DNA from: Streptomyces solicavernae
Lineage (GTDB): Bacteria > Actinomycetota > Actinomycetes > Streptomycetales > Streptomycetaceae
Direction: 5' to 3'
NCBI RefSeq assembly: GCF_029968095.1
Contig: NZ_JASCIR010000009.1
Location: 1 to 64,000 of the forward strand
Length of the DNA stretch: 64,000 nucleotides
Position 1 is the first letter of the stretch; the number at the start of each line of letters is the position of its first letter. The position numbers and the translations under genes were made by a program. Below are positions 9,032 to 19,303 of this stretch, piece after piece. Under the pieces are notes generated by a model that was given only the letters and a program-made list of their open reading frames with translations, made no database searches and was not told the DNA's origin.

Positions 9032-9751
9032 TTACCGGAGCTGGGGTCGGACTCCGAGGACCGCACTGCCGACGCGCACATGTGTCGCTCCGGCCGCAAC
9101 GGCCTCCTCCAGGTCCGCGCTCATCCCTGCCGACACCATGTTCGCAGCCGGATGGGCCGCGCGCAGGAGGGTTGAGAATTCCACCAGCCGCTGGAACGCC
9201 GCCTGTTGCCGTCCCGCGTACGGTCCGGTGAGCGGTGCGACGGTCATCAGACCGTCGAACCGCAGCCCCGGAGCTTCCGCCACAAGTCCGGCCAACTCCT
9301 CGATTCCGTCAGGCGCTACGCCTCCCCGGTCCCCCCGGCCGCCCTCTTCGGCGTCGAGGGCGACCTGGATCAGACAGCCCAGCTCGCGCTCCGCCTTCAC
9401 CGCCGCGGCGGAGAGAGCGGTGACGAGCTTGGGCCGGTCCACGGACTGCACCAGATCGGCATAACTGGCAACGGAACGCACCTTATTGGTCTGCAGCTGG
9501 CCGACAAAGTGCCAAGTCAGCGGCAGATCCGCGCACTCGGCGGCCTTCGGCGCCGCGTCCTGGTCCCGGTTCTCCGCGACGTTGCGCACGCCGAGTTCGG
9601 CGAGGATCCGCACGTCGCTCGCGGGGTAGGTCTTCGTGACCACGATCAGGGTCACTTCCTCCCGCTCGCGCCCGGCCGCAGCGCACGCGGCAGCGATGCG
9701 CTCCTCCACCTTCGCCAGATTTGCGGCGAGTTCCGCCTTACGGTCCGTCAT
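9032..9751 (-). CDS. YggS/PLPHP-family pyridoxal phosphate-binding protein
   Basis: A 239-residue single-domain fold III PLP protein with the cofactor lysine in [12 protein letters not shown] (about residue 38). The closing [13 protein letters not shown] phosphate-binding segment is also visible. Family members have no proven enzymatic activity and act in vitamin B6 and amino-acid homeostasis. Its place between pgeF and sepF is conserved in Gram-positive dcw clusters, where it is known as YlmE. It starts seven bases after the pgeF stop codon, so co-translation is likely. Confidence 0.92.
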   Translation of the reverse strand: MTDRKAELAANLAKVEERIAAACAAAGREREEVTLIVVTKTYPASDVRILAELGVRNVAENRDQDAAPKAAECADLPLTWHFVGQLQTNKVRSVASYADLVQSVDRPKLVTALSAAAVKAERELGCLIQVALDAEEGGRGDRGGVAPDGIEELAGLVAEAPGLRFDGLMTVAPLTGPYAGRQQAAFQRLVEFSTLLRAAHPAANMVSAGMSADLEEAVAAGATHVRVGSAVLGVRPQLR

Positions 9752-9757
9752 GCCCTA

Positions 9758-10489
9758 TCAGTCCAGCCAGACATAGGCCGCGAGCCGACCGGTGGTGCGC
9801 TCGCGGCGGTACGAGAAGTGGTCTTCGGACTCCAGTGTGCAGACCGGCGACTGCTCCCGGTCGCGCACCCCGAGCCGCTCCAACTGGGCGTGCACCCCGG
9901 CGGTCACGTCGACCGCCGGGGTTCCCCAACTCGTCTCCGCGTAGGCCGCGCTCTCGACCGCCGCCACGTCGGCCCGCATCTGCTCCGGCACTTCGTAGCA
10001 ACGGCCGCAGACCGCGGGCCCGGTGCGGGCGATCATCCGGGAGGCCTCGGCGCCGAGTTCCGCCATCGCCCCGACCACGGCGGGCACGACTCCGGCGACC
10101 AGACCGGGCCGGCCGGCGTGCGCCGCACCGACGACACCGGCGACCGGGTCGGCGAGCAGCACCGGTGTGCAGTCGGCGGTGAGGACGGCGAGCGGGGTGC
10201 CGCGGCGCGCCGTCACCACGGCGTCCACGCAAGGAATGTCGGAATTATCACGCCAGGGACCGTCCACCACGGCGACGTCCCGGCCGTGCACCTGGTTCAT
10301 CCACACCACGGCGCCGGGTTCCACACCCAGCGCCTTGGCGGCGAGTTCACGGTTGCCGCGGACCGCCTCGGGGGCGTCGCCGACCGCCCCGCCGAGGTTG
10401 AGCTGCTCGTACGGAACGGCGCTCACCCCGCCCCACCTGTCGGTGAAGGCGAAGTGCGCGCCGTCCACGGTGTTGTGCGCAGTTATCAC
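9758..10489 (-). CDS. pgeF: Peptidoglycan editing factor PgeF (YfiH/laccase-domain family)
   Basis: A 243-residue protein of the DUF152/YfiH family with the three zinc ligands visible: His in NQVHGRD, Cys in LTADCTPV and His in GAAHAGR. The family was first called polyphenol oxidase. E. coli PgeF instead removes wrongly incorporated amino acids from UDP-MurNAc peptides, and related proteins act as purine nucleosidases. A cell-wall role fits its place directly after ftsZ (11 bases). Which activity this copy has cannot be told from sequence. Confidence 0.9.
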   Translation of the reverse strand: MITAHNTVDGAHFAFTDRWGGVSAVPYEQLNLGGAVGDAPEAVRGNRELAAKALGVEPGAVVWMNQVHGRDVAVVDGPWRDNSDIPCVDAVVTARRGTPLAVLTADCTPVLLADPVAGVVGAAHAGRPGLVAGVVPAVVGAMAELGAEASRMIARTGPAVCGRCYEVPEQMRADVAAVESAAYAETSWGTPAVDVTAGVHAQLERLGVRDREQSPVCTLESEDHFSYRRERTTGRLAAYVWLD

Positions 10490-10499
10490 TTGGCGTCGG

Positions 10500-11729
10500 T
10501 CACTTCAGGAAGTCCGGCACGTCGAGCTCCTCGGCCGGGCTGTCCTGGTACGGACGGGCCGGCGGGACCTGCGGCGGGGTGACCGGTGCCGTCGGGATCT
10601 CGTTCGCCGGGGCCGGCTCGGGGGCGGGCTCGGCGACCGGGGCGGTGTCCTCGCGCGGGGTCACGCTGCCGAGGGAGCCGAAGGCGGGGCGGGACTCGGT
10701 GCTGGTGCTGCGTACCGGGGCCGGTTCCTCGCGCTTGCCCGCCGTGTTCGAACCCACCGCGTTCTCGCGCTTGTTCGGCGGCTGCCCGCCGTCGAAGCCC
10801 GCGGCGATGACGGTGACGCGCACCTCGTCGCCGAGCGCGTCGTCGATGACCGCGCCGAAGATGATGTTGGCCTCGGGGTGGGCGGCCTCGCTGACCAGCT
10901 GGGCCGCCTCGTTGATCTCGAAGAGGCCGAGGTCGGATCCGCCGGAGATGGAGAGCAGCACGCCGCGGGCGCCGTCGATGGACGCCTCCAGGAGCGGCGA
11001 GGAGATCGCCATCTCGGCTGCGGCCACCGCGCGGTCGTCCCCGCGCGCCGAGCCGATGCCCATCAGGGCCGAACCCGCTTCGGACATCACGGACTTGACG
11101 TCGGCGAAGTCGAGGTTGATCAGGCCGGGCGTGGTGATGAGGTCCGTGATGCCCTGGACACCGGAGAGCAGCACCTGGTCCGCCGACTTGAACGCGTCGA
11201 GCACGCTCACCTGGCGGTCCGAGATGGAGAGCAGACGGTCGTTGGGGATCACGATGAGGGTGTCGACCTCTTCGCGGAGTTCCGCGATGCCGTCCTCGGC
11301 CTGGTTGGCGCGACGGCGGCCCTCGAAGGTGAACGGGCGCGTGACCACACCGATGGTGAGTGCGCCGAGCGAGCGTGCGATGTTGGCCACGACGGGTGCG
11401 CCGCCGGTGCCGGTGCCGCCGCCTTCACCGGCGGTGACGAAGACCATGTCGGCCCCCTTGAGGACCTCCTCGATCTCCTCGCGGTGGTCCTCGGCCGCCT
11501 TGCGCCCGACTGCCGGATTGGCTCCGGCGCCGAGTCCGCGGGTGAGTTCACGGCCGACGTCGAGCTTGACGTCCGCGTCGCTCATCAACAGGGCTTGCGC
11601 GTCGGTGTTGATGGCGATGAACTCGACGCCCTTGAGACCGACCTCGATCATCCGGTTGATGGCATTGACACCACCGCCGCCGACACCGATGACTTTGATG
11701 ACTGCGAGGTAGTTCTGCGGTGCTGCCAC
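10500..11729 (-). CDS. ftsZ: FtsZ cell division GTPase
   Basis: Tubulin homologue that polymerises into the septal ring; in Streptomyces it drives both vegetative cross-walls and sporulation ladders. The glycine-rich start [13 protein letters not shown] and the tubulin signature GGGTGTGG (residues 103-110) bind [13 protein letters not shown] is the T7 loop. A spacer rich in Pro, Ala and Glu (about 320-395) leads to the conserved tail ELDVPDFLK, the docking site for SepF and other partners. Length is 409 residues. It has its own 277-base upstream region with a promoter. Confidence 0.98.
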   Translation of the reverse strand: MAAPQNYLAVIKVIGVGGGGVNAINRMIEVGLKGVEFIAINTDAQALLMSDADVKLDVGRELTRGLGAGANPAVGRKAAEDHREEIEEVLKGADMVFVTAGEGGGTGTGGAPVVANIARSLGALTIGVVTRPFTFEGRRRANQAEDGIAELREEVDTLIVIPNDRLLSISDRQVSVLDAFKSADQVLLSGVQGITDLITTPGLINLDFADVKSVMSEAGSALMGIGSARGDDRAVAAAEMAISSPLLEASIDGARGVLLSISGGSDLGLFEINEAAQLVSEAAHPEANIIFGAVIDDALGDEVRVTVIAAGFDGGQPPNKRENAVGSNTAGKREEPAPVRSTSTESRPAFGSLGSVTPREDTAPVAEPAPEPAPANEIPTAPVTPPQVPPARPYQDSPAEELDVPDFLK

Positions 11730-11825
11730 GTCGAAGGCCTCTCGCCTCGATTTACGTGTCGCCGCTTCGCCGTGCGTGCGGTGCGACGACTGATGCCGAA
11801 TTGGGACGGTCCGAACGCCGACCCG

Positions 11826-11850
11826 AACCCTAACGCTGAAGTTTAGGGTT
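11826..11850. repeat. Inverted repeat in the ftsZ leader
   Basis: AACCCTAA (11826-11833) and TTAGGGTT (11843-11850) are exact reverse complements with a nine-base spacer. The element is A/T-richer than its surroundings and lies in the untranslated leader between the ftsZ promoter and start codon. It could be an RNA hairpin or a protein site. Confidence 0.75.
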
Positions 11851-11886
11851 ACCAGTGTGTCTGTTCCCTGGAGTCTTCGAAACAGG

Positions 11887-11916
11887 ACACTAAGTCGACA
11901 AGTGGCGCACGTTCAA
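11887..11916 (-). promoter_or_regulatory. Candidate ftsZ promoter
   Basis: On the minus strand TTGAAC (11911-11916) and TAGTGT (11887-11892) are separated by 18 bases, close to a vegetative sigma factor promoter. The start would fall near 11880, giving a leader of about 150 bases. GACAC pentamers, the known core of WhiA binding, occur on one strand or the other at 11756-11760, 11857-11861 and 11886-11890. The last touches the -10 box. WhiA/WhiB control is therefore plausible but inferred. Confidence 0.65.
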
Positions 11917-12006
11917 CGAACACGCCGAACCTCCCGTTTTTCTTTTCACCCTATGTGATCAGCCGTTGCGCTGACCAACCAGGGTGCTGGCCAGCGCACT
12001 TGGGCG

Positions 12007-12807
12007 TCAACTCCCTGACACGGCGGGGGCGGTGGGAGCGCTCACGTCGAAGCGTCGGGCCGTCGGTTCCGCTTTCATCAGCGCGGTGAGCGAGGCGGCT
12101 TTCGCGTCGCCCTTCTCCACGCTGCCCCAGTGGACGGTGCGTTGGCCCTTCAGCTCGACCGAGATCGAGTCATATGAACGCACTTGAACGGTTCGCGCGT
12201 CCTTCGCGACCGAGGCGGGCAGATCCCCGGCCACCTGCACGGCAGCGCGCAACAGCCGTTCCGTGCCGAAGCGGTTGAGGCTGGGCGACGCGGCGGCGTC
12301 CAGTTCGAGCAGCGGAACGCCCTTGGGCGGCCGGTCCACCGTTGCGAACCGCACGCCTTTCGCGTCCACTTCGGTGAACTTTCCGCCCTTTTCGATGAGC
12401 AGCACCGGCTTGCGTTCGGTCACTTTCAGGCCGATTCCATGCGGCCAGGAACGTACGACGTCGACGGTGTCGATACGGCGCAGCTTCTTCCGGAGCCGGT
12501 CCTCGATCGCGTCCGTGTCAACGGAGATGAGCGGTGCGCCGACCGGAACCCGCGCCACCGCGCGGACCTGTTCGGAGGTCAACACCTCGGTGCCGGAGGT
12601 CTTCACGCGCTCCACGCGCAACCACTGCGAGCCGTAGAGGAGCCAGACGACGCCGGCTGCGAGCAGTGCGGCAGCGACCCCTGCGATGACGCGGGTGCGG
12701 GTCGGTGGCAACCGAAGCCGGCGGCCACCGCCCGTCGGCCGGGGCGGGCGGGCCGGTGCGTCCCCCTGTGTGCGTTCGCCTCGCTCGGCGGTGGTGGGTC
12801 CGGCCAC
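12007..12807 (-). CDS. ftsQ: FtsQ division protein
   Basis: Single-pass membrane protein of the FtsQ-FtsL-FtsB complex, which activates septal wall synthesis. GTG at 12807 is preferred because AGGGGAG lies upstream and because it begins just after murG. A frame running to 12972 would overlap murG. The protein has 266 residues: a basic Pro-rich cytoplasmic tail (about 1-40), one membrane helix (VIAGVAAALLAAGVVWLL), a POTRA domain directly after it (VERVKTSGTEVLTSEQV) and a beta domain. It is separated from ftsZ by 277 bases. Confidence 0.93.
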   Translation of the reverse strand: MAGPTTAERGERTQGDAPARPPRPTGGGRRLRLPPTRTRVIAGVAAALLAAGVVWLLYGSQWLRVERVKTSGTEVLTSEQVRAVARVPVGAPLISVDTDAIEDRLRKKLRRIDTVDVVRSWPHGIGLKVTERKPVLLIEKGGKFTEVDAKGVRFATVDRPPKGVPLLELDAAASPSLNRFGTERLLRAAVQVAGDLPASVAKDARTVQVRSYDSISVELKGQRTVHWGSVEKGDAKAASLTALMKAEPTARRFDVSAPTAPAVSGS

Positions 12808-12821
12808 GCTCCCCTGCCTTC

Positions 12822-13916
12822 TCACGCCCGGTGGCGTGCCGCAATCGCCTCGTAGACCATGCCGACGAGGAGTTCGTCGGCGTCCCGGCGGCCGAACTCG
12901 GCGGCGGCGCGGGACATCTCGTACAGCCGGTGGGGGTCGGCGAGCACCGGGAGGACGTTCTCCTTGACCCACTCCGGGGTGAGCTCGGCGTCGTCGACCA
13001 GGACACCGCCGCCGGCCTTGACCACCGGCTGGGCGTTGAGCCGCTGTTCGCCGTTGCCGATGGGCAGCGGGACGTAGGCGGCCGGGAGTCCGACGGCGGA
13101 GAGTTCGGCGACGGTCATCGCGCCCGCGCGGCAGAGCATCATGTCGGCCGCGGCGTACGCGAGATCCATCCGGTCCACGTACGGTACCGGGACGTACGGC
13201 GGCATCCCCGGCATGTTGTCGACCTGCGGCATTTCGTTCTTCGGGCCGACCGCGTGCAGGACCTGGATGCCGGAGCGCTGCAGATGCGGGACGACCTGCT
13301 GGACGACCTCGTTCAGGCGGCGCGCGCCCTGCGAACCGCCGGAGACGAGCAGCGTCGGCAGGTTCGGGTCGAGCCCGAACGCGGCGCGGGCCTCGGGCCG
13401 CACCTGCGCGCGGTCCAGGGTGGCGATGGTGCGGCGCAACGGGATGCCGATGTAACGGGAGTTGCGCAGCTTGCTGTCCGGCGAGGAGACCGCGACCTGG
13501 GCGGCGTACCGCGAACCGATCTTGTTGGCGAGGCCGGGCCTGGCGTTGGCCTCGTGCACCACGATCGGCACGCCGAGGCGCTTCGCCGCGAGGTAGCCGG
13601 GCAGCGCCACATAACCGCCGAAGCCGACGACGGCGTCGGCCTTGGTGCGCTCCAGGATCTGCTCGGCGGCCTTGATGGTGCCGCGCAGCCGGCCCGGGAC
13701 CGTGATCAGTTCGGGGGTGGGCTTACGGGGAAGGGGTACGGCGGGGATCAGCGCGAGGTCGTAGCCGCGCTCCGGCACGAGCCGGGTCTCCAGGCCCTTC
13801 TCCGTGCCCAGGGCCGTGATGCCCACGGTGGGGTCCTGCCTGCGCAGGGCGTCCGCGAGGGCGAGCGCGGGCTCGATGTGGCCGGCGGTCCCCCCACCGG
13901 CGAGTACGACATGCAC
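12822..13916 (-). CDS. murG: MurG, lipid II glycosyltransferase
   Basis: Transfers GlcNAc from UDP-GlcNAc to lipid I on the inner face of the membrane, making lipid II. The 364-residue protein begins with the N-terminal glycine loop GGGTAGHIEPALALADAL. It also has the second glycine loop LVSGGSQGARRLNEVV and the C-terminal UDP-GlcNAc site CRAGAMTVAELSAVGLP. All family landmarks are present at normal spacing. It starts seven bases after ftsW, and ftsQ follows with a gap of 14 bases, so the three are likely translated from one message. Confidence 0.98.
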   Translation of the reverse strand: MHVVLAGGGTAGHIEPALALADALRRQDPTVGITALGTEKGLETRLVPERGYDLALIPAVPLPRKPTPELITVPGRLRGTIKAAEQILERTKADAVVGFGGYVALPGYLAAKRLGVPIVVHEANARPGLANKIGSRYAAQVAVSSPDSKLRNSRYIGIPLRRTIATLDRAQVRPEARAAFGLDPNLPTLLVSGGSQGARRLNEVVQQVVPHLQRSGIQVLHAVGPKNEMPQVDNMPGMPPYVPVPYVDRMDLAYAAADMMLCRAGAMTVAELSAVGLPAAYVPLPIGNGEQRLNAQPVVKAGGGVLVDDAELTPEWVKENVLPVLADPHRLYEMSRAAAEFGRRDADELLVGMVYEAIAARHRA

Positions 13917-13922
13917 CGAAAT

Positions 13923-15326
13923 TCACCGCTCTCCGGACGGTCGCGCCTTGGCGCGCCGTCTCATCGTGTTCCATCTCACCGCAGCCCGCTTCTTGCCCGA
14001 GGCGGACGACCGCATGGCAAGCGCTGCTCGTGCCGCGGGCTCCTCGCGCGCGAACGCGATGAGGAGTCCGACGGCGAACATCGTCGGCAGCAGGGCGGAC
14101 CCTCCGTAGGAGAACAGCGGGAGCGGGACACCGGCGATCGGCAACAGGCCGAGCACCGCACCGATGTTGACCACGGCCTGGGCCGTGATCCAGGTGGTCA
14201 CGCCTCCCGCGGCATACCTCACGAAGGGGTCCTCCGTGCGTCCGGCCACGCGGATACCCGCATAGCCTAGAGCCGCGAACAGAGCGAGCACCGACAGCGT
14301 CCCCGCCAACCCCAGTTCCTCCCCGGTGATGGCGAAGATGAAGTCGGTGTGCGGTTCAGGGAGTTGACCCCATTTTTCCACACTCGCTCCCAGACCGGAA
14401 CCGAAGAATCCGCCGGAGGCGAGGGCGTAGATCCCGTGCACGGCCTGCCAGCACTGGTCGCGGGGGCCCGGGTCGGTCGCGCCGAGGCATTCCAGGCGGG
14501 CCATCCGGTTGGGGCTCGTACGGATCAGGACGAAGCCGAGCATCGCGGCGACGGAGAGCACACCGGCGAAGAGGCGCGTGGGGGCGCCCGCGAGCCAGAG
14601 CAGGCCGAAGAGGATCGCCGCGAGAATGATCGACGTGCCCATGTCGCCGCCGAGCATGATCAGCCCGAGCAGCATGAACGTGACCGGCACCAGCGGCACC
14701 AGCATGTGCTTCCACTGCGTGAGCAGCCGCTTGTCCTGCTTGCGCGCGAGCAGATCGGCGCCCCACAGGACCAGCGCCAGCTTCCCGAACTCGCTGGGCT
14801 GGAGCTGGAACGGACCGCCCAGGTAGATCCAGTTCTGGTTGCCGTTCACCGCATGCCCTATCCCGGGCACCTGCACCAGGATCATCAGGAAGACCGAACC
14901 GGCGAGCATCGGGTACGCGAACGCCCGGTGCAGCTTGACCGGCATCCGCATGGCGACGAGCAGCAGGATCGTCCCGAGCACCGCCGCGATGAACTGCTTG
15001 CCGAAGAAGTACGAGGCGGGCAGGTCGAGCCGCAGCGCCTGGATCATGGACGCGCTGTAGACCATCACCAGGCCGAGCACGGTGATCAGCGCGCTGCTGC
15101 CGAGGATCACGTAGTACGCGGTGAGCGGCCGGTCCCAGGCCTTGCGGGCGCGGTCGGCGATCCGCCGCCAGGGCCGGTCCCGGGGCGGTCGCGGCTGTGT
15201 CTTCCCGCGCAGCGGGTTCCGGTTCCTGCCCAACGGGCTCCGGTTTCTGCCCAGCGGTTTCCGGTTCCTGCCCAGCGGGATGGCCGCGCTGCGCACGTCG
15301 CGCGCGGGTTTGGCGTCGGCGGGCAT
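13923..15326 (-). CDS. ftsW: FtsW SEDS glycosyltransferase
   Basis: Septal peptidoglycan polymerase of the SEDS family, working with FtsI. The 467-residue protein has about ten membrane segments. Conserved features include MVYSAS after the first helix, the FGKLALVLW stretch, and PLFSYGGSALL near the C-terminus. The cytoplasmic N-terminus (about 60 residues) is unusual: PLGRNRK, PLGRNRS and PLGRNRN follow one another, encoded by a 21-bp tandem repeat. The C-terminal tail is basic. It lies 60 bases after murD and 6 before murG. Confidence 0.96.
   Translation of the reverse strand: MPADAKPARDVRSAAIPLGRNRKPLGRNRSPLGRNRNPLRGKTQPRPPRDRPWRRIADRARKAWDRPLTAYYVILGSSALITVLGLVMVYSASMIQALRLDLPASYFFGKQFIAAVLGTILLLVAMRMPVKLHRAFAYPMLAGSVFLMILVQVPGIGHAVNGNQNWIYLGGPFQLQPSEFGKLALVLWGADLLARKQDKRLLTQWKHMLVPLVPVTFMLLGLIMLGGDMGTSIILAAILFGLLWLAGAPTRLFAGVLSVAAMLGFVLIRTSPNRMARLECLGATDPGPRDQCWQAVHGIYALASGGFFGSGLGASVEKWGQLPEPHTDFIFAITGEELGLAGTLSVLALFAALGYAGIRVAGRTEDPFVRYAAGGVTTWITAQAVVNIGAVLGLLPIAGVPLPLFSYGGSALLPTMFAVGLLIAFAREEPAARAALAMRSSASGKKRAAVRWNTMRRRAKARPSGER
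15211..15279. repeat. Tandem 21-bp repeat encoding PLGRNRx in FtsW
   Basis: About three in-frame copies of a 21-base unit built on GGTTCCGGTTCCTGCCCAGC. They encode PLGRNRK, PLGRNRS, PLGRNRN and then a partial PLRGK at residues 17-41 of FtsW. Copies differ by a few bases, so the array is not brand new. The encoded segment is basic and lies in the cytoplasm before the first membrane helix. Confidence 0.88.
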
Positions 15327-15386
15327 CGTCGCTGTCCCCTCCAGTCGTGCCCGCGCCGCCGGGGTGCGGCGGGCGGGCCGGTCCGG

Positions 15387-16841
15387 CTAGGCGCGGTGGG
15401 TGGCGTCGCCGCGCTCGGCGGCGAGGGCGTGCACGGCGTCCGCAAACGCCTCGCCACGCTTGTTGTAGTTGACGAACATGTCCATCGAGGCGCAGGCCGG
15501 GGCGAGCAGAACGGTGTCGCCGGGAGCCGCGAGCCGGGCCGCCTCCTCGACGGCCGCGGACATCGCCCCAGTGTCGGTCCGGCCGAGGTCGGCCACCGGG
15601 ACCTGGGGGGCGTGTCGGGCCAGGGCTTCGCGGACCAGGTGGCGCTCCTTGCCGATGAGCACGGCGCCGCGCAGCCGCTTCGCGGAGGCGGCGACCAGCT
15701 CGTCGAACGAGGCTCCCTTGGCGAGCCCGCCGGCGATCCAGACGATCGATTCGTACGCGGCCAACGAGGCTTGTGCCGCATGCGGGTTGGTCGCCTTGGA
15801 GTCGTCCACGTACGAGACCCCGGCGACGTCCGCGACGTGCTCGATGCGGTGGGCGTCGGGGCGGAAGTTGCGCAGCCCGTCCCGTACGGCGGCCGGTTCG
15901 ACGCCGAAGGCGCGGGCCAGGGCGGCGGCCGCGAGGGCGTTGGCGACGTTGTGCGGGGCGGGCGGGTTGACGTCCGCGACCTCGGCCAGTTCCTGGGCGC
16001 TCTGCTGCCGGTCCTCGACGAAGGCGCGGTCGACCAGGATGCCGTCCACGACGCCGAGTTCGGAGGGCCGGGGGCTGCCGAGGGTGAAGCCGATCGCGCG
16101 GCAGCCCTCCTCGACGTCGGCCTCGCGGACCAGGTCCTCGGTCGCCTTGTCGGCCGCGTTGTAGACGCAGGCGACGCGATTGCCCTCGTAGATCCGGCCC
16201 TTGTCCTTGGCGTACGCCTCCATCGAGCCGTGCCAGTCCAGGTGGTCCGGCGCCAGGTTGAGGACCGTGGCCGAGTGGGCGCGGACCGAGGGCGACCAGT
16301 GCAGCTGGTAGCTGGAGAGCTCCACGGCGAGTACGTCGTACTGCTCCTCGCCGAGGACCGCGTCCAGGAGCGAGACGCCAATGTTGCCGACGGCCGCGGT
16401 GCGCAGGCCCGCCGCCTGAAGGATCGAGGCGAGCATCCGTACGGTCGTGGTCTTGCCGTTGGTGCCGGTGACCGCGAGCCACGGGGCGGCGTCCGGTCCG
16501 CGCAGGCGCCAGGCCAGCTCGACGTCGCCCCACACCTCGACGCCCGCCTCGGCCGCTGCTGCGAAGAGCGGCTTGTCGGGCTTCCAGCCGGGGGTCGTGA
16601 CGATCAGTTCGGTGCCGGGCGGCAGGGTGTCGCCCGCGGCGGAGCCGCTGGTCGATGCAGTACCGAGCCGGACGGTGATCCCGAGTGCCTCCAGCTCGGC
16701 GGCCTGCGTACGGGAACGCTCGTCGTCGCCGTCGTTGACGACCGTGACGACCGCGCCGAGGCCGTGCAGGACCTTGGCCGCCGGGATTCCGGAGACGCCG
16801 AGCCCGGCGACGGTGACGTGCTTGCCCTGCCAGTCGGTCAC
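15387..16841 (-). CDS. murD: MurD, UDP-MurNAc-L-alanine:D-glutamate ligase
   Basis: Adds D-glutamate to UDP-MurNAc-L-Ala using ATP in the cytoplasm. The start is taken as GTG at 16841, whose GTGA overlaps the mraY stop codon. The frame is open to 16892 but that start has no ribosome site. The 484-residue product begins [18 protein letters not shown], the N-terminal Rossmann part. It has the Mur ligase ATP loop [12 protein letters not shown] and the [12 protein letters not shown] region typical of MurD. It follows mraY and precedes ftsW. Confidence 0.96.
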   Translation of the reverse strand: MTDWQGKHVTVAGLGVSGIPAAKVLHGLGAVVTVVNDGDDERSRTQAAELEALGITVRLGTASTSGSAAGDTLPPGTELIVTTPGWKPDKPLFAAAAEAGVEVWGDVELAWRLRGPDAAPWLAVTGTNGKTTTVRMLASILQAAGLRTAAVGNIGVSLLDAVLGEEQYDVLAVELSSYQLHWSPSVRAHSATVLNLAPDHLDWHGSMEAYAKDKGRIYEGNRVACVYNAADKATEDLVREADVEEGCRAIGFTLGSPRPSELGVVDGILVDRAFVEDRQQSAQELAEVADVNPPAPHNVANALAAAALARAFGVEPAAVRDGLRNFRPDAHRIEHVADVAGVSYVDDSKATNPHAAQASLAAYESIVWIAGGLAKGASFDELVAASAKRLRGAVLIGKERHLVREALARHAPQVPVADLGRTDTGAMSAAVEEAARLAAPGDTVLLAPACASMDMFVNYNKRGEAFADAVHALAAERGDATHRA

Positions 16842-17908
16842 TTGGCGGCCGCCCATACTGCGTAGAAGATGCCGAGTCCGACGATCACGCACATGCCCTG
16901 GATGATCCAGAACCGGACCACCACAAGGACCTCGGACCAGCCCTTGAGTTCGAAGTGGTGCTGCAAGGGTGCCATCCGGAAGACGCGCTTCCCAGTGAGG
17001 CGGAACGAGCCGACCTGGATCACCACGGACATGGTGATGAGGACGAACAGGCCGCCGAGGAGCGCGAGCAGCAGTTCCGTACGCGAGCAGATCGCGAGGC
17101 CGGCGAGGGCGCCGCCGAGGGCGAGCGAGCCGGTGTCACCCATGAAGATCTTGGCCGGTGAGGTGTTCCACCACAGGAAGCCGAAGCAGGCACCCATCAA
17201 CGCCGAGGCCACGATGGCCAGGTCGAGCGGGTCGCGTACCTCGAAACAGGCCGCCGGGTTGGTGAGCGTCACCGCGTTGGCGCAGGACTCCTGGAACTGC
17301 CAGACGCCGATGAACGTGTACGCGCCGAAGACCATCACGGAGGCGCCGGTGGCGAGGCCGTCCAGGCCGTCCGTGAGGTTCACGCCGTTCGACATGGCCA
17401 GGATCATGAAGAGCGCCCAGACCACGAAGAGCACCGGGCCGATCGACCAGCCGAAGTCGGTGACGAAGGACAGCCGCGTGGAGGCCGGAGTGTTGCCGCG
17501 TACGTCCGCGAACTGCAGCGCGAGGACCGCGAAGGTGATGCCGACGATCAGCTGTCCGGCCATCTTCGCCTTGGCCCGGAGCCCGAGCGAACGCCGCTTG
17601 ATGATCTTGATGTAGTCGTCGAGGAAGCCGACCAGGCCCATGCCCGCCATCAGGAAGAGCACCAGAAGCCCGGAGAAGGTGGTCTCCGCGCCGGTGAGCA
17701 GCTTGGTCAGGAAGTACGCGAGGATCGTCGCCAGGATGAAGGCGATACCACCCATGGTCGGCGTACCGCGCTTGCTGGCGTGCTCGCGCGGGCCGTCGTC
17801 CCGGATGTACTGGCCATAGCCCTTCTTGGCCAGGAGCTTGATCAGCAGCGGGGTGCCGACCAGGGTCAGGAAGAGTCCGATGACACCCGAGAAGAGGATC
17901 TGCCTCAT
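16838..17908 (-). CDS. mraY: MraY, phospho-MurNAc-pentapeptide transferase
   Basis: Integral membrane enzyme that links phospho-MurNAc-pentapeptide to undecaprenyl phosphate, forming lipid I. The 356 residues carry about ten helices and the catalytic aspartate motifs FLDDYIKI and [12 protein letters not shown]. The [15 protein letters not shown] motif is near the end. It begins where murF ends (four-base overlap) and overlaps murD by four bases, so translation is coupled on both sides. Confidence 0.98.
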   Translation of the reverse strand: MRQILFSGVIGLFLTLVGTPLLIKLLAKKGYGQYIRDDGPREHASKRGTPTMGGIAFILATILAYFLTKLLTGAETTFSGLLVLFLMAGMGLVGFLDDYIKIIKRRSLGLRAKAKMAGQLIVGITFAVLALQFADVRGNTPASTRLSFVTDFGWSIGPVLFVVWALFMILAMSNGVNLTDGLDGLATGASVMVFGAYTFIGVWQFQESCANAVTLTNPAACFEVRDPLDLAIVASALMGACFGFLWWNTSPAKIFMGDTGSLALGGALAGLAICSRTELLLALLGGLFVLITMSVVIQVGSFRLTGKRVFRMAPLQHHFELKGWSEVLVVVRFWIIQGMCVIVGLGIFYAVWAAAK

Positions 17909-19299
17909 CGGCCGGAGACCTCACCCTCGATGAGCGCGAACGCGACCTTCTCCAGGCCCACCGACCTGGAGGCCTTCACGAGCACGACGTCTCCCGGGCG
18001 CAGCTCGCTGCGCAGCAGGTCGACCGCCGCCTGTGCGTCGGACACGTGCACCGACTCCTCACCCCACGAACCCTCGTTGTATGCGCCCAGCTGCAGCCAG
18101 GACGCTTCCCTGCCCCCGACCGCGACGAGCTTGCTCACATTGAGCCGGACGGCCAGGCGTCCGACCGCGTCGTGCTCGGCCAGCGCCTCGTCCCCCAGCT
18201 CGGCCATCTGCCCGAGCACCGCCCACGTGCGGCGCCCCCTACCCATGGCAGCGAGCGCGCGCAGTGCGGCTCGCATGGACTCGGGGTTCGCGTTGTAGGC
18301 GTCGTTGACGACCGTCACGCCGTCCGGGCGCTCGGTGACCTCCATCCGCCAGCGGGACAGGTTGCCCGCCTCGGAGAGCGCGACCGCGATCTCCTCGGCT
18401 GACATCCCGAGTCGGTGGGCGACGGCGGCCGCGGCAAGCGCGTTCGACACGTGGTGCTCACCGTACAGGCGCAAGGTCACGTCACTGCACCCGGAGGGTG
18501 TGCGCAGCGTGAAGGACGGCTGTCCCTGGTCGGTGAGCCGGACATTCTCGGCGCGTACGTCGGCTTCTTCGGACTCGCCGAAGAACAGCACCGGCGCCTT
18601 CGTCCGCGAGGCCATCGCGCGTACGAGCGGGTCGTCGGCGTTGAGGATCGCGGTGCCGTCCTCCGGCAGGGCCTCGACCAGCTCGCCCTTGGCCTGGGCG
18701 ATCTGCTCGCGGCCGCCGAACTCGCCGATGTGGGCGGAGCCGACGTTCAGCACGACGCCGATCTTCGGCGGGGTGAGGCCGGTGAGGTACCGGATGTGGC
18801 CGATGCCGCGGGCGCCCATTTCGAGGACGAGGTGGCGGGTCTCCTCGGTGGCGGTGAGCGCGGTGAGCGGCAGGCCGATCTCGTTGTTGAGGGAGCCCGG
18901 GGTCCAGACCGTGGGGGCCCTGCGCTGCAGGAGCTGGGCGATCAGGTCCTTGGTGGAGGTCTTGCCGGCGGAGCCGGTGAGGGCGACGAGGGTGGTGCCG
19001 AGCCGGGCGACGACGGCGCGGGCGAGGGCGCCCAGCGCCTTCTCGACGTCGTCGACCACGATCGCGGGCACACCCACGGGCCGGGTGGCGAGCACGGCGG
19101 CCGCCCCCGACTCGATGGCGCGCTCGGCGTAGTCGTGGCCGTCGACCTGTTCACCGACGAAGGCGGCGAACAGGCCGCCGGGCTCGACCTTGCGGGAGTC
19201 GATCACCACGGAGCCGGTGACCTGACGGTCGCCGTCCGGTATGTCGTACGGCTGTCCGCCGACGACGGAGGCGATCTCGGCGAGGGAGAGGGCGATCAC
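17905..19299 (-). CDS. murF: MurF, UDP-MurNAc-tripeptide:D-Ala-D-Ala ligase
   Basis: Adds D-Ala-D-Ala to the UDP-MurNAc tripeptide, completing the soluble precursor. GTG at 19299 is preferred: it lies four bases after the murE stop codon and starts the conserved [14 protein letters not shown]. Upstream sequence in the same frame runs inside murE. The 464-residue protein has the ATP loop [17 protein letters not shown], the [11 protein letters not shown] motif and the C-terminal [11 protein letters not shown] motif. All are standard for MurF. Confidence 0.96.
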   Translation of the reverse strand: MIALSLAEIASVVGGQPYDIPDGDRQVTGSVVIDSRKVEPGGLFAAFVGEQVDGHDYAERAIESGAAAVLATRPVGVPAIVVDDVEKALGALARAVVARLGTTLVALTGSAGKTSTKDLIAQLLQRRAPTVWTPGSLNNEIGLPLTALTATEETRHLVLEMGARGIGHIRYLTGLTPPKIGVVLNVGSAHIGEFGGREQIAQAKGELVEALPEDGTAILNADDPLVRAMASRTKAPVLFFGESEEADVRAENVRLTDQGQPSFTLRTPSGCSDVTLRLYGEHHVSNALAAAAVAHRLGMSAEEIAVALSEAGNLSRWRMEVTERPDGVTVVNDAYNANPESMRAALRALAAMGRGRRTWAVLGQMAELGDEALAEHDAVGRLAVRLNVSKLVAVGGREASWLQLGAYNEGSWGEESVHVSDAQAAVDLLRSELRPGDVVLVKASRSVGLEKVAFALIEGEVSGR

Positions 19300-19303
19300 T
19301 GCG

